Positions 12,493-24,382 of a stretch of DNA of 64,000 bases are shown here, piece by piece; within the stretch, counting starts at the first letter, position 1, and each line of letters starts with the position of its first letter. The translations under genes were made by a program, and so were the position numbers. The stretch is taken from the NCBI GenBank assembly GCA_039602395.1, contig JBCNJP010000023.1, positions 89,676,177-89,740,176 on the forward strand. Reading direction: 5' to 3'. Under the pieces are notes generated by a model, which was given only the letters and a program-made list of their open reading frames with translations, did no database searches and was not told the origin of the DNA. The stretch is from Deinandra increscens subsp. villosa. Lineage: Eukaryota > Streptophyta > Magnoliopsida > Asterales > Asteraceae.

Positions 12493-14872
12493 TCATAGCT
12501 CAACTTTCATTTGACCCGCGCCCATCATTCCTGCATCGAATCAAAGAGTTCGTACAAAAGATTAATTAACTGCTATTTTAGATGTTGATCGACTTTCTTG
12601 ATGTCAAAAAAGTCAACTCACCGTGGAAGATCGGTCCTTGATTTTGGCCGAATCCCATCTGTACAACGCTTTGAAGATCATTTTCCCAGAACGCCGAAGC
12701 CTGAAATAATCGATTTTAAAATCAATTTACAACACTTTGCAGGATAACAAAGCCTTTTTTTGATTAAAAAGTTATGAACTTACTTCACCAAAACCGTCAG
12801 CTTGTGATGACTTCATGTTTAAACCTCTCTGCATCATTGAGGTCAACGGGTTCTGTGGTCTGTCATGAACCAACCCGTAAAACGGCTGAGCCGGTGCATC
12901 CAGATGGTTCATGGTACTTAACATGGCGCGAGTCTGAAAACGGGTAAAAAATGAAGAAAATAAATTACTTGAAAATTCAAAGATGGATCAAAGGTAAAGA
13001 AAGATTGTGAAAAGCTTACATCTTTAGATAAAAGTGCTTCCATGTTCATATCTGTCCTTGGATTAATAGTTGATAGTTTCATTGACAAGAACTACACAGA
13101 ACAAAAACAGTAAAACATTTAGATGATCAGGAAATTTAATGTGTCTGGTTTTATTTATACTATAACTATTGATTATATAGGTGTGACATTTCTTAACTCG
13201 ACACGAAAATAATCAGTTTTGAGTTGTCATATCGTTTAATAAACAGGTTGTGTTCTGGTTACCTATTAACCCGTTTAACTAAATAGGTTGACCCATCAAC
13301 CCGTTTAACTCATTTATTAAAATTTGCTAACTTGTTTAACAAGTTTACAACTTGACTACAACCTGCAACCCATTTAACCCGTTTAGATAAATGGGTTAGA
13401 CTAGTTGTGTAAGGGTTACACATTTTTTAATGTATATGGGATAGGTTGATATGTTTGACATGAATAAAGATATGGGTCGTATTCAAGATAAATTGACACG
13501 ATTGACACCCCTAGTTATGTATATACCTCGACTTGTCTTTGCAACGATTGTACGTAGTTAATAATCTCGTCGAGCATAACCGCCTTTCCCGTCACCTTTA
13601 AAGAAGAATCCCATCATAAGTTAACAACCACAATGACACAAAATGATGCTAAAAAGTTTATCTTTTTATTATGGTTTACCTTGTTACAACCAGGGACAAG
13701 ATCTTGAAGGAACTTCATTCTCTCACTAATCTTCTCTCTTCTGACCTGAAATTTCCAAATGACATGAATGATAAGATGAATCTTGGAATGGTATTAGGAA
13801 AAGTGGGGATGGAATGGAATTGAGTCATTGACATACCCTTTCTGCAAGACTATGGCTATCAGTAGCTTGACCCCTTCTTGCTCTAACATGAATGTAGTCC
13901 TTTGGTGGCTCTGCAAGTTTTGCATTCTCCTTGGTTTGTTTCTGATTCTGATTCTCGTTCCCTTCTTCACCTGACTTGCTTCTCTTTGCATCTGATTCCT
14001 CCTTCTCTGGCTCCACTATAGTCTAAAACAGTAAAAAGATCTTTACTTTCATAAAAAAGATTCAAGAATAACGAAATCGGGTGCCTGCGAAACAAAGGAA
14101 TTGAATTACTGACCTTACTGGATTGGGTTTCTTTTCCCTTTCCTTTGGGAATTGCCTTTCTCTTTCTGCCATTGGAATTGGAATTCTGAGCTTTAATCCC
14201 AGTTTCCCCATTAGTGATCTGTTCAGAAACTGATGATTCCTCCATTGAACTATCCAATTCCCTACTGAACTTCTTATCAGAACCCGGAACCGGAATCTGA
14301 TTCCGGAATTCAGCAGTCTTGAAAGACTGCTTACTTGACACTCTTGACAGCTTTCCTGATTCCACCATATTGGGGAATTCAGATTCATTCATCCCAAAGC
14401 AAGAAAATCTTGCAGCTCTCTCCACAAACCCGGGATCTGCCGGGAATGGAGCAGGTGGGAGTTGATGATTCCGGGGAATCGACAAATTCCCCGGAATCTG
14501 ATCCATGATTGAAAGATTGAGCTTTGGAGGTGAATTCAATGGAGTGTTGTAACATGATGTGTTGGTACTGTTATTATCACCTGAATCACATATGCTTCCT
14601 AATCTACCAATCAATTCCTTGAGAGCCACATTCTCACCGGCCGGAATTGGGATTCCGGGATGGGAATTCACCGGAGATGAAACAATGGAACTCAATGCAG
14701 ATTCAAAGGGATCAGTCTGATCCATTGAATTATTCCAATTCTGGTTAAGAAAGCAGTTTTGAAGCTGCTCTGAACTGCAATTCATCTCACTAACTTGACT
14801 CCCCATTTCCAATTCCATTCCAAAGATTGAATTCCAGGCTTGTGGATTGTTAAAGAATCCATCTTTTTCCAT
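12493..14872 (-). CDS. bHLH transcription factor, eight exons, about 472 aa
   Basis: Nuclear DNA-binding regulator expected to bind E-box motifs as a dimer. Exons read on the minus strand are 14872-14114, 14022-13837, 13745-13680, 13595-13527, 13091-13020, 12933-12784, 12700-12622 and 12530-12493. All junctions are GT/AG and the lengths sum to 1419 bp in one frame with stop TGA. The start lies in a good context (AGAATGGA) with no upstream ATG seen in the leader. The N-terminal half is long, Ser/Asn-rich and disordered, with RAARFSCFG near residue 155. The bHLH domain spans about residues 297-370. Its basic region shows the His310, Glu314 and Arg318 pattern of E-box binders, followed by [17 protein letters not shown] in the loop and helix two. 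Layout and motifs fit plant bHLH subfamily XII (the bHLH49/62/77/78 group, related to the CIB factors); the exact orthologue is not claimed. No frameshift or stop was found. One intron carries a MITE-like insertion. Confidence 0.93.
13178..13513. mobile_element. MITE-like insertion in an intron of the bHLH gene
   Basis: The segment starts TAGGTGTGACA and ends TTGACACCCCTA, an imperfect terminal inversion like those of hAT MITEs. Inside are repeated AACCCGTTTAAC/GTTAAACGGG-like phrases. A clean 8-bp target duplication is not visible, so the ends are approximate. On the gene strand it begins 13 bp after the splice donor of the exon at 13527-13595 and fills most of that intron. Confidence 0.5.
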
Positions 14873-15200
14873 TCTTGAAACAACTGATCTGGAGTGATTT
14901 GATATTTTGATTGGTTTTCAACTTTTTGATCAAAATCCCCAAATGGGTGTCTGTTTTTGAGGGAATTAAGGAAGAAAGATTGAATCTTTGAAGATGGGTA
15001 TGATGATTTTGTTGGTTCTTGAAATTCACTCAGGTTTTTGGGTAATAAAAGAAAGAAGAAAGAAAAGAGGGGAAGAAAGAAGAAAGATTGGGTTGGAAGT
15101 GAAGAGGAAGCAATACATAAAATGTTTAAAAATAAACGGATTAAATAATTGTGTAATTATTATTTTTATTTTTTAATAATTTATTTTCTTGCCGATTTTT
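14873..15200 (-). promoter_or_regulatory. Leader and proximal promoter of the bHLH gene
   Basis: On the minus strand, a pyrimidine-rich leader (CTTCTTTCTTCCCCTC and similar, about 15020-15100) precedes the start codon. Upstream it gives way to very AT-rich sequence with TTTATTTTTAAACATTTTAT, a possible TATA region near 15120-15150. No ATG precedes the annotated start in the leader read by eye. The exact transcription start is inferred. Confidence 0.45.
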
Positions 15201-15389
15201 TTATAAATATTTATTATAACCTGTGGATGGGAATTCTAACGAATTGGTACGGGTGGTATTTGAACGTTGGGCCTCGTAAACAATGGTCACACTCACAAGT
15301 TGTAAAAAGGATAAACCTTTTTTTTATTATAAATATTATTTAAATGATAATCTGCTTTCTTATTATTTTTCTATCTTTTGACTTTGATG

Positions 15390-15990
15390 TTCGGGTCTAG
15401 ATTTATGATGGGATATATCTCGGAAGGGTTTCATCAAGCCCAAGCCCTAGCCCCGTCTCCATCTTGAAGGCCAAGGCCTCCGCTCAAAGGAATCGGCCAA
15501 TCGTCCTAGCGGAAGGGACTCCTTAACTATATGGAAGAAATAAGAATGACAGGCGCTTAGTAAATATCTCTTCTACTAGACTAAATATAGAGCCGGTTGA
15601 TGTGATGCCTGTCAGACACTTCCAGCTGGTTACACAAGAAACGAGGCAAGCACAACTACATGCTCGACCCGCATTTAATACAAGTCATCATTGGATGACC
15701 TGGGGAGCAGGGTTGGCAAGTAGACGAGAGTATAAATAGAGGAAGGGGCTGAAGGTAATTTCATTCACTCCCGAGCAATTAAATTCGACCAGGCTTGTTA
15801 TTCACTATCACTACAGACCATTCACTTACTTTCGCGCCGAAGCTTGGTTACGAAGACCCTCTTCGAGGCCCTTCGTAACAAGGCTAAAGGCTAACGGTTT
15901 TCCTTTGCGTTGCAGGACCCCCACCCAACTCAATATTAGTTACATTCCACTATCGACGATCTTCGAAGACTCTGGGACGCAACATTAACT
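15390..15990 (+). repeat. LTR-like fragment with TATA box
   Basis: A GC-richer island in AT-rich surroundings. It has a consensus-like TATA (GAGTATAAATAGAGG, near 15730) followed about 30 bp downstream by a C/T-rich start region, then palindromic phrases such as CTTCGAGGCCCTTCG and a run ending GGGACGCAACA. This order matches a Ty3/Gypsy LTR. No partner LTR, primer site or convincing TSD was found, so it may be a solo or truncated LTR with unresolved ends. Confidence 0.45.
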
Positions 15991-16160
15991 TTGTTGTTTA
16001 AGCCTATGTTGATTTCTTCGTCATTATATCATCAACTAAATGACGGTTTATAAGGTTTACATCAGTGTTTATTATCTAATTTTCTAATTATAGTGATGTG
16101 TCTACTTCTTATGTCTGATTCTTCTTTTAATAAGTTTTGATGCACATATATGTAAGAGTG

Positions 16161-16361
16161 GTGAAAAGTTCATTGTAGACACCCCAATAAGTGTAGACAT
16201 GTAGACACATTTTTTCATCATTAGATCTCTTGATCTAATGGTTGTGATTAATTTCCTTTTTCCTTTTCTTATTTTTTCTCATTTTTTTCTCATTGTTCAT
16301 AAAATTTTACATGTGAAAAGAGTCATTTCACATTCGAAAGTGTCTACAATAAACTTCGCCC
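16161..16361. mobile_element. Short MITE, copy 1 of 2
   Basis: It starts GTGAAAAGTTCATTGTAGAC and ends TGTCTACAATAAACTTCGCC, an imperfect terminal inverted repeat. It shares its ends and internal phrases (TAGATCTCTTGATCTA, then a T-rich tract, then CACATGTGAAAA) with the copy at 37916-38111. No coding capacity. This copy is the more diverged of the two. Confidence 0.7.
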
Positions 16362-18084
16362 TATAAAAGTGTATATAACCCGTTATAATGGTATGTCCCT
16401 TTCAAAATTTTATTTGTTATTTGTAATAAGTTTTGATGCACATTTCTAGAATGATATGCATTGTTCACATTAGTGTGCCCATTTTCCATGTTTTATTTAT
16501 TGTTATCATGAGTTTTGGTGTACATATTGACAGTATCTCTGAATAGTTATAACGTAGCGTCCACATTCCATGTTGATTTGTTGTTATAATGAGTTCATAT
16601 GTATGCAAATATAATTGTACATAGTACGTGTAACACATTATAACGTATGTGTACTTTTTTTATATTAGATTCGTTCTTATAACGCGTTTTAAGATGTACG
16701 ATCATCTAACCTATGAGAACAATCGATTCACATTTCATCGTTAATTTATGATTGCAGTGATGTGGTGCTAGACGTGCAAACAAATCAGTTTCAAACCCGA
16801 ACTAGTTAATATCCACAATATAGATCGATTATTGGGAAATCAGTTATGAACCGACGCAAACCACCAGTTAGGAACCGGTTAAAAAAACAATTATTATAGT
16901 AATTAATTTTATTTGAAAAATATTGATTATTGGACTAATTTTTCTGTCACCGGTTATTAAGCTAATTGGTTTTACCAATATCAGCTGTAATGTTTCACAA
17001 ACCGGTTATTATTATAACCGGTTTTAACATTGTTGAGTGATAACCGGTTCGGTTTTTCATACTGGGTTTAGAAAGAAAAAAAAACCAGAAATGGATGCCT
17101 CTATATGTGCATGGTAGTTTTAAACTATTGTTTTTTTTTTTTTTTTCTTTCAAGGCAAAGTGAATAATAGTGGAGATATATGCGGGTCCAATGAAATAAA
17201 CGAAGATCATTTAAAGATAGTTTTTGGTATACCAGAAAATCTCATAATGATTATATCTAAAATGATTGGTTTCTCGATAAAAATTAACTATTTGTGTGAT
17301 ATTCTTGTGTTCCGGATGGGATTATCGGTGTGTTGTGACGGGATCGTCATGCGTACATATTAAACCTACTTTATATCATCGGTATAAAGATAAGTAAAGA
17401 AACTTTCGGAATCTGACACATTTACATCTTAAACATACTATATATCGTAACAAATAAACACTATGAAACTCAAAAATAAAGAAATGAGATCTAGAAAAAA
17501 ACTTAAACATATTTTTTTTAAAGAGTCTTAAGATTCAAATTCGGGTTAATAAACTCAAGAAGATTACATTATAATTAGATTTTATATGGTAACATAGAGA
17601 TATAGTTGTACTTTCATGCTTTAAGATATACCAATAGTACACGCAAAATCATGTCAATAATGTATGTTAAGAAGTTTTAAATAGAAAAGAAGATGTAACA
17701 TTAATATACTCAAATAAAAGATATTTAAATTATCTGTTTCATAAAGAAAAAAATAAAAGTTAATTGATTAAAAAAAAACTGATGGAACTAGATTTTACTT
17801 TTAAATAATGTCAATTTTACTTTGTAACTATGTCAACAACTAAATATGCTTTATGCGTGTTATCGCAATAATAACGATGATACACGAAATAGTTATATTG
17901 TTATATTATTATAATTGTTTTCTTTTAAATATGTTCTTTTGTATATATTTTTTTTCTCAATAACATTTTTTTGCTTATATATTTGAGTTGAGATTAGAGT
18001 TACCGTATGAAAATCATTAAAGAACGAAAAAATGGTAACGTGTAGTTAAAAGTGATGGCTAAAATTAGTACAAATAAAGAATTT
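16362..18084. other. Unassigned AT-rich DNA with an AACCGGTT-rich remnant
   Basis: No gene supported. Between about 16790 and 17075 the phrases AACCGGTT and ACCGGTT recur on both strands and are flanked by GGTGCTAGACGTGCAAAC, suggesting an eroded MITE of the kind seen intact at 18928-19661. The rest is AT-rich without recognisable structure. Confidence 0.4.
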
Positions 18085-18431
18085 TGAAAGTGCGTGAGCG
18101 TACGGATCTTCTACTAAGTCGTAATGAAATCAATGTAATACGAGATGAAACACAAAGAGTAAATACAAAAGACTTGTATTAACCACAGAGATAACCACAG
18201 AGTACAATCAGAGAATATGACACGGAAGCTTAGACTGTTAAGACCGTTTCTGAATACAATACAAGACTCACATATTTATACTAGAGAACTCGCTGGTCCG
18301 AACCTCAGATTCGGCCCAAGGTTCGGCCATGTTCGAACTCCAGGTTCGGCCTGAGTTCGGACCTCAGCAACCGTGTATAGTTTGTCTTGTATTCGATACT
18401 TCACATGACGATCAAGGACCATGTATCAACA
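18085..18431 (-). repeat. 3' LTR of the gag-only Copia-type element
   Basis: Read on the minus strand it begins TGTTGATACATGG and ends CGCACTTTCA. It contains about six occurrences of a TTCGG/CCGAA phrase in its central part (about 18295-18370), in both orientations. Confidence 0.85.
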
Positions 18432-18927
18432 AACTCCCCCTCGGCATGTGCAGTATCATCTCCTCTATTCAAACTTGTATCTTGTATCATCAATCAAACT
18501 CTTCCTCGATCTTGACGATGAGTTCAATCTTGAATACTTGATATTGCATCGTGTGTAATCTCTTTATCAACAACCTTCAGAAGACTTGAAGTTGTGATAC
18601 TCTCTTCCCACTTAGAAACCTGCCAACATAAATAATCTTGGTGCAAAATGTCTCTTCTAGACTCCAAGATATTTTGATTTTGACAATTTGATTTTGTATT
18701 TCGTGTTGATCAATCATCAATCGAAAACAAATAAGAAACAAAATCTTTTTGGCTTTTAGAAACTTTATATTAAAACACATCTAATTTTTTTTTTGATATT
18801 TTCTGATAAGAAAAATAAATGCAAAACAGAATCAGACACTTTTTTTTTCTTTTGTAAGAAAGATCACAACTTGGGATCATATTGGTCATAACATGCTGAA
18901 CTACATTTCAATTTCAATTATTGAAGC

Positions 18928-19143
18928 TAGGGGTGTTCATGGTTCGGTTTCAAACCGCGAAACCGTTCAAACCGGTCATCGGTTCGGTTTCGTGGTCGGT
19001 TTTTTATCTTTACGAACGGTCGGTCAGTTTCAAAAATTTTAAACCGTTGTGAACGGTTTGGTTTACGGTTTATATGAAAAACCGGTCGTAAAAAACCGAA
19101 CCGGACCATGTACATATAATAAATAATATATATATATATAAAT

Positions 19144-19192
<49 letters not shown>

Positions 19193-19661
19193 TTACTTGT
19201 TTTTTGTAATGAGATTTTGGATTTTAGCGTTTAATAACAAGTAATCTGGAAATTTAGACATGTTTTCATTCTGGAAATTTAGTATACTATTGTTTATATT
19301 ATGAAATTTAGTATTTACATCATGTTTTGGAGGTTACATGTTCTATTTAGAGGTGGATTTTGTATTAACAAATTAGAAATGACAAGTATAGTAGACTAGC
19401 TCATATTCTCATTCCCACATTTGATAATGTTGATTTCGAATTTTCTTTTAATTTAAATTTTATATTCTAAACTTATATTGAAAGCCTAAATATCCTAAAC
19501 CGTGAAACCAAACCGAAACCAAACCGGAAGTAACGGTTCGGTTTGGTTCGGTTTTAATTTTTAACGGTTCGGTTTAGGTTTTCGATTATTAAAAACCGTA
19601 ACTAACGATTTGGTTTACGGTTTGACCCAAAAACCGTAAAACCGGACCGCGAACACCCCTA
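18928..19661. mobile_element. hAT-like MITE (734 bp) nested in the Copia-type element
   Basis: Termini TAGGGGTGTTCATGG and CGCGAACACCCCTA are inverted repeats, flanked by a perfect 8-bp duplication ATTGAAGC (18920-18927 and 19662-19669). Each end is rich in AACCGGTT and GGTTCGGTTT phrases, and the middle holds a long (TA)n run (about 19120-19188). No transposase. Termini and duplication length place it in the hAT superfamily. Confidence 0.88.
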
Positions 19662-19931
19662 ATTGAAGCACATAAGCCATGCCGATTGCAGATATAATTT
19701 GTCCAACTTTAAACTCTGGCACAATCATACTCATAACATCTGGATATGTTAAGGTATTGATTAAGTTTGCATTGACCAGTGTACCCCACACTATCAGACA
19801 TACTCAGATATGCTTTTGCTAATCACATGTTGTGATCTCATTTGTGATTTTAATCACATAATGATTGTAACCATGATATAGGACTGTATTCCATGCAAAA
19901 AGAAATAAAAACGTTAAATCATCTACCTTAA

Positions 19932-20201
19932 GGTCGATCTTTCGATACGCAGATAAGGCCTCGGATTTAACAAAATACGAAAAATAAAACAATTTGAAGT
20001 TGTATAACTCAAAAACAATCAGGTCGGTACTCCCGTACACGCAGAGAAAGTCCGATGAGTTATACGAAACACCAAAGAAAATAAAGCAGAACGTCAAACG
20101 AACAACGATCAGGTCGGTCTTTCGACACGCAGAGAAAGTTCAATCATTTGACAAAATAAAGAAAATCAAACAAGTTTAAATCTTTACAAAATGAACACAT
20201 G
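19932..20201. repeat. Three imperfect 90-bp tandem units
   Basis: The phrase GGTCGNTCTTTCGANACGCAGA recurs, in varied form, starting at 19932, 20022 and 20112: exactly 90 bp apart each time. The sequence between is diverged. It lies in the non-coding 3' part of the Copia-type element, between gag and the 3' LTR. Confidence 0.6.
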
Positions 20202-20760
20202 TATACACAGTGACTTCTCATTTTATTTATCACATATCTTTTTCTTGATATATCATGAGATATGCATCAAGATGTTGTCCACTAGGTTAAGCATCAGATT
20301 TAGTGTATATCACATTTGTATACTTTCTGATTTGCCGAGCCTACCTTGCACATCGAACAAATGGTCTTATGGCCTTTCCATTTACTTTATCCATGAGTCA
20401 GACAATGTCAGCCAATGTACCATCATTTCCCAATCATGTCGGATACAATTTCCCATTTTTCAATGTTTTTGTCTTTTTCAATTTTCTCCTCCTAAAAATG
20501 AAAACCCTATTTATAGATTTTCATTTTACGATTTGAAAAACAACACACTATTTTTGTATTTTTGCAAAAACAAACTCCCCCTCAGAAGAAGACGAAGTGA
20601 AAAACAAGAAAAATTGATCAACCAACACGAATACTAGCATTTTGAAAAAACAAAAAGTGATTTGGAAATTCAAGTTAATTAAAACAGATATTTCACAATC
20701 AACAATTTTCCAATCACCGAAAGGTCTTCCTGAAACACATGCTTGACACCAAATAAAACA

Positions 20761-21501
20761 TTAGTTGCGTTGGGATCGACGCGAATCAACAGCGTCGGGT
20801 CGCCCGGTGTCTTCCACAAAGTCCTTGTTGGCCTTGGAGACAACTTTTGGTTTCCAAATTTGTAAAAGTTTGAATTTTTTATCAGAACCCGAATCAGATT
20901 CAACCAACGTACTCGATTTAGACCAAGACGATTTACGAGTTGATTTAATCTTTGGGGACCATGGTTCATAAAAAAATTGACCTTCATTATTCACATATTT
21001 GGCAGTTTTGTGAATATGTGCAGTCGTCGGACAATCAGCAGCTAAATGTCCCGGTTGACGACATACATAACAAAGTCTTTCTCTAAAATTGTTAGAAAAT
21101 TGTTTTGATTTAGGAGAATCGGATGAATGGTCAGAATGAAAGTTATCAAAGAAACTATCAGAAGAATCATACCTAGGAGATGGACTCCTTGAAGATGAAG
21201 ATCCTCCAGAATAATAAGAAAATTCCTTCGAAGATGGTGATTTCTTTGTAACTTTTGCTTTAGAAACCTTCTCAGCCTTCACTGATTTCTCTGCTTGAAC
21301 CGGTTCTGCCAACACTTTGTAACCTAAACCTTTGTGTTTAGATCCTTGAATCTTTGAAGAATTGGACGAAGAACCTGAAACAGTTCTTGACTTAGCATCA
21401 CTAGTAAATTTGGCTTTGATATCCTTCAGCTTGTTCTTTTCAATCAAAACTTTTTCTTCTTCGGTTGCAGATGAAGAACTTGAAGCAACCTGATCAAACA
21501 C
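20761..21501 (-). pseudogene. C-terminal gag-like ORF with zinc knuckle
   Basis: Open frame of about 246 codons ending at TAA. It is Ser/Lys-rich with a low-complexity region (SSSSSATEEE, GGSSSSRSPSPRYDSS) and one CCHC zinc knuckle, CYVCRQPGHLAADC, near residue 143, a nucleic-acid-binding motif of retrotransposon nucleocapsids. It follows the coiled-coil part in a shifted frame, so the original gag is broken here. No protease or polymerase follows: after the stop the sequence is non-coding up to the 3' LTR. Confidence 0.65.
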
Positions 21502-22412
21502 GTTCTAATTTTCCAGCAATACATACTTAGAAGTAAACTTTGGAGCTTCACCAAAGGTTTCTCCTTCTTTTTAGACTTGAACTTGTTCTTCTTGGGTGGA
21601 GTGGCAAACTTTGAATAGTCATGCAATTCATTGGATGGATCAATCTGAGCAGAAGTAACTTCAATCAAATCCACTGGTTGAGGTACCAAGTGAATATTGT
21701 CTTCCTTAGACTTCTCTGAACTCTGATCCTGCTTGTATAAGAAATTTAGCAATGTCGGTGACAAATTGCAATTCTTAACTTGTCTTTTCAACTCCAAAAT
21801 CTCCAATTTCAAGTCATTAATTTTCTGTTGACCTTCAAACACCTCTTGTTGTGACTTGATAAATTTTGCATTGAGATCATCATACTCATAAGTTTGTAAC
21901 TTCCGGATCTCACATTCAGCATATAATTCTTCAAGCACATTTTCTCTCTTTTGCTTGTAGATCTCAACATCTTTTGTTAACACTTCATTCTTGTCTCAGT
22001 AAAGAACATTTTCATCTTGAAGCATAGAGATCTTATTTTGAAGCTTCTCAACGGTAACAGCAGTTTTTGCAATAAGAGCAGTAGCCTCTTCATATTTTTG
22101 CTGAACCGGATAACTCTTTTCAAACAGATTCTCAAAATCTTGAGCTGCGTCTAACGCTTCAGCTTTGGCTTTCTCACACTCTTCAGCCAATTGAGCCTTT
22201 TCCTTTAAAAAATCTTCATGAATATGAACCAACTCATAATATTTCTTTTGAAAATCCTCCAACTCTTTCTTTAACACCACAATTTCTTCAGTTGAAATTT
22301 GACAATGTTGTTCAAAACTTGCAATTTCCTTGAGCAACTTCTCACATTTATAACATTTAAATTCGTCATCTTTTGTATTCTCAGAAATCTTCGATAATTC
22401 TTCTTGAACCAA
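21444..22412 (-). pseudogene. Coiled-coil middle part of the gag-like protein
   Basis: Two consecutive open stretches (22412-21996 and 21983-21444) are strongly heptad-like and rich in Glu, Lys, Leu and Gln. One example is VVLKKELEDFQKKYYELV. A CYKC pair lies near the start, but no complete zinc knuckle. The two stretches are interrupted by a stop between 21996 and 21983. It links the N-terminal gag and first zinc knuckle (22640-23871) to the second knuckle (20761-21501). Such a region is known from SIRE-type gag proteins; the assignment is by architecture, not by a database match. Confidence 0.55.
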
Positions 22413-22639
22413 AGATACACTTGAAGAAGTATCAGACTCAGTTAAAAAGCTTTCATCATCAGCATGTTGAACAGTTAAAGCAATTAAATTGGAGTATGAT
22501 TCTTTTTAATTTATGAATCTGCATTCCAGGCAAATCCATCTGGATGCATAAATGTATCAGTCCAATCATGAGCAAGAGTAGCAGATTTCTGTTCAACCTT
22601 TTCAGCTTTATCTGATGGATGAAAAACTAAATGTGCATG

Positions 22640-23871
22640 CTAACCCGTTTTCAATTTACTTTCTGCAGAACTTGGACATTCTCGAGCAAAGTGACCATAA
22701 ACGGAACACTTATAACATTTCACCTTAGATTTGTCCAATCCAATCTTTCCTTCCTGATTTAGTCTCTTCTTACCAGTTCTATTGAAAAATTTCTTTGTTC
22801 TACGAACCAACATAGCATATTGCCAATTCAGATCCATTTCCTCCAAATGATCATAATCAATCTGATCGTAATCTTCATTTGCTAACTCAGCATTACTCAC
22901 AGAACCAGTGATAACACCAAAGTATGAAGATACTAATGCGGACATCAACGTATTATAATCATCGACAGTTTGAACAGACAATGCACATTGAGTCGAAGAA
23001 CTAGGAATTGACACAGTACAACCAGCAGATGAATAACTTGGAGTTTCTGATTTACCTGCCAGGAATGCTGTAGGGGGTGCAAAACTAAGAATATTAGACT
23101 TTCCAGCATTCAAAGTTGAATCATTGTTGCCATAATACACCGCAGGATTCTGAATTCAGGAAGTGACTTGTTTACTTTTAACTCCATATCCCTAGCTTGG
23201 ATTCTTTGAATCAGATCATTAAAAGACAACTTTGGATAATCCTTATCATTAGTAATCATCATCACATAATTTTCCCACTTCTCTGGTAGAGCTTCCATAA
23301 TCTTTTCTTTCCTATCGGCTTCATCTTTTGTAAGATTCACCAACTTCATTTCACTCATTAAATGTGCAAACCTTGCAATCAGATTTGAAACTGATTCATT
23401 TTGATAATGCTTGAAGCTATCAAATTCCTTCTTCAACACCTTTTGTCGACTTTTCTTATATTGGTCATTGCCTTCACATCTCTTTTCTAGAGCATCCCAC
23501 AAACTCTTTACAGTATAGTTGCTTGAAAATTAATGTAGTAAATCAGTAGGCAAAGTCATTGTTAAAGTGCCATAAGCCTTTTTCTCAGCTTGATATGCTT
23601 TCTTTTGTTCACCAGAAAGCTTCCTTTGAAAAATTGGTTCACCGTCCTCACCCTTAGGATATGTATATTGTTCAGAATACGATAACCACATATCGATATC
23701 ATTTACGGAAACAAACGCTTCAAATCGTGTCACCCAACTATGATAATCTTCCAATTTAAGTAATTTGGGAACTTTCTGACTTGTTCCGATTTCATTATCA
23801 CAGTTAATCATTGTTTGCATCGTTGCCTGAACCGAATTTTGAATAGCCGCGAACGCTTGAAAATCGGACAT
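22640..23871 (-). pseudogene. Copia gag N-terminal region with first zinc knuckle, broken
   Basis: Reads as a Copia-type gag (UBN2 / retrotran_gag family): the capsid-like start has LLKLEDYHSWVTRFEAFV and the middle ALPEKWENYVMMI. The C-terminal part carries a CCHC zinc knuckle, CYKCSVYGHFAREC. One in-frame stop (near 23530) and one frameshift near 23145 break it, and a further stop (near 22640) separates it from the coiled-coil part. The presumed role was forming the virus-like particle that packages element RNA. The same lesions occur in the duplicate at 25738-26969, so decay preceded duplication. Confidence 0.8.
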
Positions 23872-23896
23872 TTTTGAAAAACAGGTTACTGTTCAC

Positions 23897-24133
23897 TCCG
23901 AACCTAGTCCGAACCTCCTCCGAGCTACCTCCGAACTTAGTCCGAACTTGACAACACCGAACTCTCTCCAAACCTGGCCTTCGGAAGAACAAATCAAAAG
24001 AAACTCCGAACTTGCTCCGAAAGACCACCGAATCCTCTCCGAACCTAGACCGATCTCTCACCGAACCTAGATAAAAACCGAACTTCGTCCGAACCTCGAG
24101 TTCGGAGCGGTTACTCCGAAGTTGTCCGAACCT
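23897..24133 (-). repeat. Leader array of CCGAAC motifs
   Basis: Between the 5' LTR and gag, the phrase TCCGAACCT or TCCGAACTT (minus strand AGGTTCGGA) recurs roughly fifteen times at irregular 12-25 bp steps. The same core occurs several times in each LTR. It is open in one minus frame, but the repetitive Arg/Phe/Gly product looks like a by-product of the array. Confidence 0.65.
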
Positions 24134-24382
24134 CAAACGAGACAGATTTCACTCGACCTCATTTTCTCGATTTTCAACGTTTTTGACTGAAATTTTCGAC
24201 AGGAATTTAAGCAAACTCGATAGAAACGATTTAAAAACAGATGTTTGACAAAAAGGACACTCGAGACGATCAAACGAACTAAAAAATGATTGACATTTTA
24301 GCGAAAACGTGAATTTGAACTCAAAACTCCGAAAAACACTGATTTCCGACTAGTAGAGCAAACCTAATGCTATGATACCACT

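Noticed and set aside
23804..24136. 110-codon Arg/Phe/Gly open frame (also 26902-27234)
   Set aside because: Generated by the CCGAAC motif array in the leader; repetitive composition and no gag features until the later ATG.
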